From positions 92,304 to 156,303 of the forward strand of contig PHAE01000002.1 in NCBI GenBank assembly GCA_002840285.1: a DNA stretch of 64,000 nt. The letters are read 5' to 3'. Below are positions 55,350-61,566 of this stretch, one piece after another (within the stretch, counting starts at the first letter, position 1; every line of letters starts with the position of its first letter). The translations under genes were made by a program, and so were the position numbers. The stretch comes from Firmicutes bacterium HGW-Firmicutes-11 (GTDB lineage: Bacteria; Bacillota; Clostridia; Peptostreptococcales; Anaerovoracaceae). A model generated the notes under the pieces. It had not been told where the DNA came from. It ran no database searches and worked only from the letters and a program-made list of their open reading frames with translations.

Positions 55350-55370
55350 TTGTTTGACTCCTTATCATTT

Positions 55371-56231
55371 TTATTGGTTGAACAGTCTCATCGTTTGATC
55401 AAATACATCCCTGACAGCTCGTCCTGCTGCGCATTCCATGTCAACAATGCTCTTCGCGCTGTTGATGGCTTTTACAGCATCTGAGTCATAAGGGATCGTT
55501 CCCGTAAAAGGCAACTTGAACGTTTGACAAAATTCTTTGATTTTTTCCGTATTTTCAAGGTTCGTATCATACTTGTTGATGCATACGGCAACTTTTACCT
55601 GGAACGTTTCAGCCGTCTTGATGATGCGTTCCATGTCACTGATTCCTGACAGGGAAGGTTCCGCAACGATCAGTACCATGTCCACACCACTCAGCGAGGC
55701 GATGACCGGGCAACCGATCCCCGGAGAACCATCGATGATTGCTGTTTCAGCATCTTGCGCTGCTGACTTCATTTGTTTTTTCACTTCGGTGACAAGCATT
55801 CCCGATGTACCGCTGCCCATTTTCAGTTGAGCGGTCGAAAATACCACATCTTCTTCATAAAGCATCAATTCTCCTGCAACCGCGGGTTTTAGCGAAATCG
55901 CGTCGGCAGGACAAATGGCCTCGCATACTCCACAGCCTTCGCAGGAATAGGGATCGACCCTGTATTCACCATCTACTGATATTGCCGCAAACCTGCAGTT
56001 TTCTCTACACTGATCGCATTGCGTACATAATGCAAGGTTGATTTCTGCCTTAGGCAATCCGTAATAGTCTGTTCTGGTAGGTTCTCTTGTGCGGCTCATA
56101 ATCAGATGCAGATTCGGAGCATCCACGTCACAGTCTGCATACGCTTTTGCATCGACCAGTTTGATAAATGCGCTGGCGATAGTTGTTTTCCCCGTGCCGC
56201 CTTTGCCACTAAGAATCAAGAGCTGTTTCAT
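55371..56231 (-). CDS. MinD-superfamily ATPase with inserted ferredoxin domain (copy 1)
   Basis: A 286-aa ATPase. The deviant Walker A is ILSGKGGTGKTTIAS. An inserted two-cluster ferredoxin follows (CTQCDQCRENCRF and CEGCGVCEAICP), then the MinD core (IDGSPGIGCPV). Such proteins accompany ORP/NifX proteins in anaerobes and may load or move metal clusters. It overlaps the second copy by 23 nt. Confidence 0.92.
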   Translation of the reverse strand: MKQLLILSGKGGTGKTTIASAFIKLVDAKAYADCDVDAPNLHLIMSRTREPTRTDYYGLPKAEINLALCTQCDQCRENCRFAAISVDGEYRVDPYSCEGCGVCEAICPADAISLKPAVAGELMLYEEDVVFSTAQLKMGSGTSGMLVTEVKKQMKSAAQDAETAIIDGSPGIGCPVIASLSGVDMVLIVAEPSLSGISDMERIIKTAETFQVKVAVCINKYDTNLENTEKIKEFCQTFKLPFTGTIPYDSDAVKAINSAKSIVDMECAAGRAVRDVFDQTMRLFNQ

Positions 56232-57075
56232 GCCGCATCTCCTTTCTTAACGTCTGAAGCAGAGAAGAAAAGAGATCGCGGTACGTTTCCTGTACTCTGA
56301 CTGCAATCAAAGCATTTGAATTAAGTGTACCAAGCTCAGAAGTGTAAGGAATCGTTGCAAGGATCTTGATTCCATTTTCGTTGCAGAATGTTTCCGAGGG
56401 ATTCTCTCCGGTGAGGCACTTATTAAGTACAACACCATGAGGTTTTTTGAACAATTGTATCAGTTCATAAACCATGCTGAGATTATGGGCACCAAACAGG
56501 CTCGGTTCTGCCACCATGATGCAGTAATCCGCATCTTTGATGCTTTCCATTACGATGCAGGCACTCCCCGGCGGGCAGTCGATGAACGTTAAGCTGTTAT
56601 CTTCTTTCATATCTTCCATATCATCCAGAAGCTTTTTTATGATAGGGATGCCGGAAGCTTCTCCGGGATTCAGAATCCCGGTAAGAACTTTTACATCTTC
56701 AGAAACACCCTTTTGCACAATTCCTATACTCTTGTTTTTTTCCGATAAAGCGTTCTCAGGGCACAGCAAAACACATCCGCCACAGGAGTGGCAGACCTCT
56801 TCAAATACATGCAGTTTGTTTGCGATATATGCCAACGCATTATATTTGCAAAAGTCTACACAAGTTCGACAGCCGGTGCATAGGTTTTCATCAACATATG
56901 GAATCTTGATCGATACTTCTTCCGATTCGATCATTTCGGGCTTAAAAAAAAGATGACCGTTCGGCTCTTCCACATCGCAGTCAATATAGACCGCCTTTTT
57001 TGCTGCTGCTGCCAGATTCACAGACACGAGTGTTTTACCTGTTCCACCCTTACCGCTCAGAACGGCGATCCGCAT
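56209..57075 (-). CDS. MinD-superfamily ATPase with inserted ferredoxin domain (copy 2)
   Basis: A 288-aa paralogue of the neighbouring gene: AVLSGKGGTGKTLVSVNLAA, ferredoxin pair CTGCRTCVDFCKY and CHSCGGCVLLCPE, and FIDCPPGSACIV. The track ORF is 60 codons too long; ATG 57075 has GGAGG and begins the P-loop domain. Paired MinD-ferredoxin ATPases probably form a heterodimer, as in known ORP clusters. Confidence 0.92.
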   Translation of the reverse strand: MRIAVLSGKGGTGKTLVSVNLAAAAKKAVYIDCDVEEPNGHLFFKPEMIESEEVSIKIPYVDENLCTGCRTCVDFCKYNALAYIANKLHVFEEVCHSCGGCVLLCPENALSEKNKSIGIVQKGVSEDVKVLTGILNPGEASGIPIIKKLLDDMEDMKEDNSLTFIDCPPGSACIVMESIKDADYCIMVAEPSLFGAHNLSMVYELIQLFKKPHGVVLNKCLTGENPSETFCNENGIKILATIPYTSELGTLNSNALIAVRVQETYRDLFSSLLQTLRKEMRHETALDS

Positions 57076-57076
57076 G

Positions 57077-57445
57077 CTATTTGCCTCCATGTCCATGGAA
57101 GCCGGCATGGATCTCATCCAGCAATGGTAACGTTCCTTCTTCGAAGGCAGCGATATTGTCTTGAACTGAGGCGCTGCTCGTTTTATATATTTTGACGTTT
57201 GCCGCATTGAGCACTTCCGCAGCATTTTCTCCGCATCGCGGTGTAAGTAAGGCATCGACCTGATTATCTACAACCATCTGTGCCGCTTTGATCCCTGCGC
57301 CGCCCTGGCTGGTTGCAGCGCTGTTTTCGATGAACACAACATCTTTTGTTTCAATGTCATAAAAAAGGAAATATGGGGCGCGTCCAAAGGATATACAAAC
57401 ATCGCCTTCCATTGTTTTGTCATCCATCGGAATTGCTATTTTCAT
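57077..57445 (-). CDS. NifX/ORP-like metal-cluster protein
   Basis: A 122-aa single-domain protein of the dinitrogenase iron-molybdenum cofactor (NifX/NifB C-terminal) family: [49 protein letters not shown]. Relatives called orange protein hold a Mo-Cu cluster. The C-terminal [10 protein letters not shown] may add ligands. Its stop and the MinD start are 1 nt apart, and its ATG overlaps the DUF134 stop. Confidence 0.9.
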   Translation of the reverse strand: MKIAIPMDDKTMEGDVCISFGRAPYFLFYDIETKDVVFIENSAATSQGGAGIKAAQMVVDNQVDALLTPRCGENAAEVLNAANVKIYKTSSASVQDNIAAFEEGTLPLLDEIHAGFHGHGGK

Positions 57446-57837
57446 AAGAGTTCCTCCTTATTATCGTATGACTCGTCTTCAGCAAAATTTCTTCCACATC
57501 TATGTCTTCGGCACATTCCGCAGCCATGCATCCGTTCGCTTTCGCTATAAAGCTTGTAGTCTCCTCCTTCGATTTTAAGGATGTTTCCATTGACCAAAGA
57601 TTCAGCGATCTTGCTTCTCGCATCCTTGTAAATGCTTTGAACGGTAGCGCGCGCCACCTGCATTTTTTCAGCAGATTCTTCCTGTGTCAAACCTTCAAGA
57701 TCGATCAGTCGGACGGCTTCATACTCTTCCACTGTCATATTGATCATTTCATTTTCCATCAATAAACCATCCAGTGGGCCGAACAGGTTGGTCTCAGGCA
57801 GGCTACATACTTTTCTCCATTTTCTTGGTCTTGGCAT
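57442..57837 (-). CDS. DUF134 helix-turn-helix protein, likely cluster regulator
   Basis: A 131-aa protein of DUF134 ([21 protein letters not shown] start). A sigma-70 region-4-like helix-turn-helix reads [35 protein letters not shown], and a Cys-rich tail [10 protein letters not shown] may bind metal. A DNA-binding regulator at the head of a metal-cofactor cluster is expected to sense metal or redox state, and the dyads in the cluster promoter are its best candidate target. Confidence 0.85.
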   Translation of the reverse strand: MPRPRKWRKVCSLPETNLFGPLDGLLMENEMINMTVEEYEAVRLIDLEGLTQEESAEKMQVARATVQSIYKDARSKIAESLVNGNILKIEGGDYKLYSESERMHGCGMCRRHRCGRNFAEDESYDNKEELL

Positions 57838-57864
57838 CGCGGATTCACCTCTTGCAAGCCATAT

Positions 57865-57893
57865 AAGTAACAGGGGTCTCTCCCCTGTTACTT
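57865..57893 (-). terminator. Hairpin between DUF5320 and DUF134 genes
   Basis: AAGTAACAGGGG pairs perfectly with CCCCTGTTACTT around a 5-nt loop. There is no strong T-run downstream on the minus strand, so it is more likely a partial terminator or mRNA stabiliser than a full stop. Confidence 0.65.
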
Positions 57894-57902
57894 CGAAACT
57901 TC

Positions 57903-58109
57903 TTACATAGTATCGATTTGTTTGTTGATATCATCCAATCTTTTTTGAAGCAGTTCCTTTTCCTCTTTTAGTATATCCTTGTCCGTCACTGCGACGTTTC
58001 TTCCAAAAAAGTATCTTCCGAATCCTCTCCGACATCCATAGAACGCTCCGAATCCTCTTCCGCTCATTGGGCCAAAACCCAATGGCCCTGTACCATCTCT
58101 TCCCGGCAT
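57903..58109 (-). CDS. DUF5320 small Gly/Arg-rich protein
   Basis: A 68-aa protein beginning [21 protein letters not shown], the hallmark of DUF5320, followed by a predicted coiled coil ([18 protein letters not shown]). Found next to NifX/ORP genes in anaerobes; role unknown. Start 58109 has AGGGGGGG upstream; the track start lies in the promoter region. First gene of the cluster. Confidence 0.85.
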   Translation of the reverse strand: MPGRDGTGPLGFGPMSGRGFGAFYGCRRGFGRYFFGRNVAVTDKDILKEEKELLQKRLDDINKQIDTM

Positions 58110-58132
58110 ATCATTCACCCCCCCTAGTTTGC

Positions 58133-58182
58133 GGCATATGTCATTTACAACTTCATTATACCTCGTATTTGGCATATGTCAA
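58133..58182 (-). promoter_or_regulatory. ORP-like cluster promoter flanked by two CATATG dyads
   Basis: TTGACA (58182-58177) and TATAAT (58160-58155) are 16 bp apart on the minus strand. TGACATATGCC occurs at 58181-58171, overlapping the -35 box, and again at 58143-58133 after the -10 box. Each is a near-palindrome GRCATATGYC. The layout suggests repressor binding at both sides of the promoter. Confidence 0.8.
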
Positions 58183-58219
58183 TATCTTTTGATCATTTCT
58201 CCTCCCGCAAACATATAAA

Positions 58220-58253
58220 AAGACCACCATGGGAATGATCCCCAGGTGGTCTT
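58220..58253 (-). terminator. Terminator of the zupT-like gene
   Basis: AAGACCACC pairs with GGTGGTCTT, with an inner GGG/CCC pair, and is followed on the minus strand by TTTTTATATG. Confidence 0.85.
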
Positions 58254-58270
58254 CTGCTAGTGCGGGATTC

Positions 58271-59134
58271 CTAAATAAACAATAGCAAACTTACTGCCAT
58301 GACGACCATGCCGGCAACTAACCCATAAATGGACAGATGATGTTCCCCGTACTCTCTTGCAGACGGAAGCAATTCATCCAGAGAGATGAAGACCATGATT
58401 CCGGCGACCAAGGCAAATACGATACCCATGACCGCTTCACTCATGAACGGCATTAAGATCAAATATCCTACCAAGGCTCCCAAGGGTTCGGAAAGCCCCG
58501 ATAGAAAGGAATAGAAGAACGCCTTTTTCTTGCTACCAGTTGCAAAGTAGATCGGTACTGACACCGCAATGCCTTCGGGAATGTTATGGATGGCGATCGC
58601 TGCCGCAATAGGAATTGCAATTTTAGGTTCGTGGAGAGCTGCGATAAAGGTGGCAAGACCTTCCGGGAAATTGTGTATCCCGATCGCAAGCGCAGTGAAC
58701 ATCCCCATCCGTAGCAGCTTATGATTCTTTAGAGCTTCTTCTCGCTTCTGGATCTGTTCCAAGTGATGGGTTTCATCCGCATGGGTATCGTTGATTTCTT
58801 CGATGGTGTGCAACTCATGGGGATTTTCCGAACTGGGAATCAACTTGTCGATTAAGCCAATAAGGAACATCCCGCCAAAGAAAGCGATTACACTAACCCA
58901 GGAGCCCTTCTCAAGACCAAGTTCACTGATCAGACTTGTCCTTGCCTTGAAAAAGATCTCGACCATTGACACATAAATCATGACCCCCGCGGAAAAGCCG
59001 AGGCTCACCGCAAGGAACTTAGTGTTGCTCTTCTTTGTAAAAAAAGCAAGTGCACTGCCAATACCTGTACTCAACCCGGCAAATACTGTAAGTGCAAAAG
59101 CGAACGCTACGTTATCCGCGTATAAAACATCCAT
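58271..59134 (-). CDS. zupT: ZIP-family divalent metal transporter
   Basis: A 287-aa protein with eight helices. The metal-pathway motifs are HNFPEGLATFIAAL in helix IV and AIHNIPEGIAVSVP in helix V, with a His-rich cytoplasmic loop (THADETHHLEQ) between helices III and IV. Imports zinc, iron or manganese. AGGAG precedes ATG 59134, 9 nt after the DUF1801 stop, so the two genes are probably co-transcribed. Confidence 0.92.
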   Translation of the reverse strand: MDVLYADNVAFAFALTVFAGLSTGIGSALAFFTKKSNTKFLAVSLGFSAGVMIYVSMVEIFFKARTSLISELGLEKGSWVSVIAFFGGMFLIGLIDKLIPSSENPHELHTIEEINDTHADETHHLEQIQKREEALKNHKLLRMGMFTALAIGIHNFPEGLATFIAALHEPKIAIPIAAAIAIHNIPEGIAVSVPIYFATGSKKKAFFYSFLSGLSEPLGALVGYLILMPFMSEAVMGIVFALVAGIMVFISLDELLPSAREYGEHHLSIYGLVAGMVVMAVSLLLFI

Positions 59135-59143
59135 GCAATTCTC

Positions 59144-59989
59144 CTATTTTCCCCTAACGGGTCGATTTGATTCATAAAGATGCACATAGGATTCTACTGA
59201 TATTTTCGTGCAAAGCTCACCGACCAGATCATAAGGAATCTGCTCCATCTTTTTGAAACGGATGCAGCTTTTTCCCATGTCCAGTTTGCCGATGTTCAAT
59301 GCCTCATAAGACGCAACGAACCAATCCATGAGTGGTTTGTCCGCATAAAGTCCCATGTGATAAAGCGCGATATATCCTTTCTGGTTCGCCAGTCCCAGAA
59401 AGGGCAATGGTTCTTTCGGATCCACACGGTACCCTTGCGGATATATGGTGTGAGGAACCACGAAACCGATCATCCCGTATTGGATAGTTTCTTCAAATCC
59501 AATCGGTAAATTCGACTTGATGATTTGCCGCAGACTTGCCAAAGCAGCTTGTCGCTCCTGTGGTTGCAACTTAATATATTCCTCTGGCGTACTGTAATAT
59601 ATACTCGCCTTTTCCGAATTTTTGTGAGTTAGCCTGCTGTTTTCCTTCACACGAAACTTCACGATCTTCTTTATGAGGTCAAAAGGCATGGGCTCGTCGA
59701 TCGGAAATTGGACCGAACCTTTCGCCCCCTTATATCTGGATAATTCTTCTTTGAATGCTTCGATTCCGCTGGGCGCAGGATAAAAACCAATGTGCTTATC
59801 GTATGCCGCAAAATGTACCAGGTTGCCATTCAAGTAAAAAGTCGGCATTTGATAACTCATCTTTTCCGTGGCTTCCGGCGCCGCATCTTTGATCGTCTGT
59901 CTTAGCGACTGCAGGATCTCTTCCACTTCCTTGGGGAATTGCTTAATGTAATCATCGATAGAATTCGGTCCTGCTTTGTCATCTTTCAT
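59144..59989 (-). CDS. Tandem DUF1801 protein
   Basis: A 281-aa protein made of two DUF1801-type domains. Residues 8-120 resemble small iron-chaperone-like proteins (EKMSYQMPTFYLNGNLVHFAAYDKHIGFYP). Residues 130-270 form the second (EETIQYGMIGFVVPHTIYPQGY, IALYHMGLYAD, GKSCIRFKK). Function unproven; an iron-delivery role has been proposed for relatives. It precedes a metal transporter gene, which fits but does not prove metal handling. Confidence 0.8.
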   Translation of the reverse strand: MKDDKAGPNSIDDYIKQFPKEVEEILQSLRQTIKDAAPEATEKMSYQMPTFYLNGNLVHFAAYDKHIGFYPAPSGIEAFKEELSRYKGAKGSVQFPIDEPMPFDLIKKIVKFRVKENSRLTHKNSEKASIYYSTPEEYIKLQPQERQAALASLRQIIKSNLPIGFEETIQYGMIGFVVPHTIYPQGYRVDPKEPLPFLGLANQKGYIALYHMGLYADKPLMDWFVASYEALNIGKLDMGKSCIRFKKMEQIPYDLVGELCTKISVESYVHLYESNRPVRGK

Positions 59990-60036
59990 CGAAACACCTT
60001 GCCTTTTACTTCATCTCTACAAATCACTACAAGTCC

Positions 60037-60065
60037 AGTGTATTATTTCATGCTTTTATTATCAA
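60037..60065 (-). promoter_or_regulatory. Probable promoter of the DUF1801-zupT pair
   Basis: TTGATA (60065-60060) and TACACT (60042-60037) are 17 bp apart on the minus strand in the 106-nt gap before the DUF1801 gene. Confidence 0.5.
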
Positions 60066-60095
60066 TACTTTCATCGAAATAATCATTTTGATTTA

Positions 60096-60806
60096 TTATG
60101 CGATACTTTCAATTCGTCTCGCAGCCGTCCCTTTTGATTCGTTGATACCCCGAATTAAAACCCATACTAAAAATGCAAACTCTGAGAGCGTTTGAGGAAT
60201 TAGGAGAATCATGTTCACGGTTTCAAAACCAGGCAACAGAAAATGAAGGAATACTTCAAGGAACAAACTGCAGCCGCCTACCACCAGCAAGATGCCGAGG
60301 ATTCTTGGCAGGAAAACAGACTTGTAAACCAATAATCCCAGTGGAATGAGCCACAGTGCGAAAAACACATTGGCGATTTCATAGCCGTGTAAGTATAGGT
60401 CGTACGAGAGCATTGCCTGGGCCATCAGTTGCTCTGCTCCAAAAACGCCTAAGTATTCTGTCCCACTTAATACTTGAAACGCTGCATATTCATTTAATAA
60501 ATTGAGCATGTTGATGGGGACACTTACCATCACTAAGATGACCATGAGGATGGAAAGGTTCTTGTCCACGTTGTGGAACAGCTTGTATAAGACGAGCGGC
60601 AACAGCAGAAAGAGCGCCATCATCATTAGATCGCTGACAAACCCCATTCGAAACAGGTTTTCATTCGACATTATATTCTGAGCAGTTGCAACCATATCGC
60701 CTGCCACGAATAGTTTGGAACGTACAATTTGCGCAATCGGACCAAAGACAAACATTAGCAACCAGATCAACCCTGCAAGTCTTGCAGTTCTTTTGTTTGT
60801 ACCCAT
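60096..60806 (-). CDS. DUF4386 membrane protein
   Basis: A 236-aa protein with six helices. RTARLAGLIWLLMFVFGPIAQIVRSKLFV and LAGVFGAEQLMAQAML-like regions match DUF4386, a family of unknown function. GGAG lies 9 nt before the ATG. It follows the 66-aa protein gene by 14 nt in a probable three-gene operon. Confidence 0.85.
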   Translation of the reverse strand: MGTNKRTARLAGLIWLLMFVFGPIAQIVRSKLFVAGDMVATAQNIMSNENLFRMGFVSDLMMMALFLLLPLVLYKLFHNVDKNLSILMVILVMVSVPINMLNLLNEYAAFQVLSGTEYLGVFGAEQLMAQAMLSYDLYLHGYEIANVFFALWLIPLGLLVYKSVFLPRILGILLVVGGCSLFLEVFLHFLLPGFETVNMILLIPQTLSEFAFLVWVLIRGINESKGTAARRIESIA

Positions 60807-60820
60807 TTTTCATTTCTCCT

Positions 60821-61021
60821 TTAAGATTTTTTCTCTTCTACACAATTGACAGAAATCAATTCTAGACCCAAATCATTTATACTTCGAAGAATCCCATACA
60901 ATGCAGATTGATCCGAAAGGTTGCCACGAAGCTTTGTGGTAAAATCAGGCTGCTTCGTGATGGTGAATTCTTCAAATCGGGTCTCTTGAATATATCCGGA
61001 TATGACGATCTCATAAAGCAT
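60821..61021 (-). CDS. Small conserved protein linked to LuxR/DUF6326 genes
   Basis: A 66-aa protein (MLYEIVISGYIQETRFEEFTITKQ ... ALYGILRSINDLGLELISVN). It belongs to a widespread small family with the pattern YEIxxxGxL, FEGLxIT, DQxALxGxLxxIxDLGLxLxSV; function is unknown. Start 61021 has GGAGG and overlaps the end of the DUF6326 gene by 11 nt. Confidence 0.8.
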   Translation of the reverse strand: MLYEIVISGYIQETRFEEFTITKQPDFTTKLRGNLSDQSALYGILRSINDLGLELISVNCVEEKKS

Positions 61022-61457
61022 AGTTCTCCTCCTTCGTCGACCTCTTCCACTTGAGCGCAAGTGCCAGTATCGTTAGATTGCCCAGGATCTCAATTACCGA
61101 GAAGAATGTGTAATGAAGTGTGACATCAGAGCCAAAGAAAAACGATCCAAACTGATATAGGATCATAAGCGTGCCAGCCACCCCATTGGCAATCCGGTTG
61201 GGCTTATGTGACAACACTGTAGATAGCACCACCATCAGGAATGGAATCTCAAGGGAAACTCCAGCAAACAACAACATCTCCTCTGTCATAGCAACGCCGG
61301 CGATGTTGCCTTCTAACAACATTTGCAACACCGACATCTCCATATTGCTCAAGAGATCGCAAAAAATGTAGTTGAGTGAAAGAAATACCCAGATCTTCGA
61401 CAAGAGCATGGACGTCGGGTCATTTAAATTGGATCGGATCGTGCTTAGTGCTTTCAT
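61011..61457 (-). CDS. DUF6326-like membrane protein
   Basis: A 148-aa protein with four helices (SKIWVFLSLNYIFCDLLSNMEM at the start). The size and the pattern of a four-helix protein with a YIFCD-type first loop match the DUF6326 family, not functionally known. Start 61457 has GAGGAGG upstream, and that ribosome-binding site lies inside the leader hairpin described below. Confidence 0.75.
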   Translation of the reverse strand: MKALSTIRSNLNDPTSMLLSKIWVFLSLNYIFCDLLSNMEMSVLQMLLEGNIAGVAMTEEMLLFAGVSLEIPFLMVVLSTVLSHKPNRIANGVAGTLMILYQFGSFFFGSDVTLHYTFFSVIEILGNLTILALALKWKRSTKEENYAL

Positions 61458-61462
61458 AATAG

Positions 61463-61517
61463 AACCTCCTCGTTTTAGCAACTTATTTGCGATAAGCATA
61501 CGAAAACCGAGGAGGTT
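61463..61517 (-). promoter_or_regulatory. Leader hairpin hiding the ribosome-binding site
   Basis: In the minus-strand RNA AACCTCCTCGGTTTT pairs with AAAACGAGGAGGTT with one bulged base; an inner CTTAT/ATAAG stem closes the loop. The 3' arm contains the GAGGAGG of the DUF6326 gene, so the folded RNA would block translation start. RNA control (temperature, ligand, trans-acting RNA) or a DNA operator could explain it. Confidence 0.65.
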
Positions 61518-61522
61518 TCAAC

Positions 61523-61560
61523 ACCTACTAAAGTAGGTAATTATACACGCAGAAAGTAGG
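61523..61560 (-). promoter_or_regulatory. Promoter with CCTACTTT repeats ahead of the DUF6326 gene
   Basis: TATAAT (61545-61540) is flanked by CCTACTTT at 61560-61553 and 61537-61530. The second copy is half of the palindrome ACCTACT-AA-AGTAGGT (61523-61538). The -35 (TAAACA, 18-bp spacer) is poor, so an activator such as the adjacent LuxR protein is possible. Confidence 0.55.
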
Positions 61561-61566
61561 GTCTGT

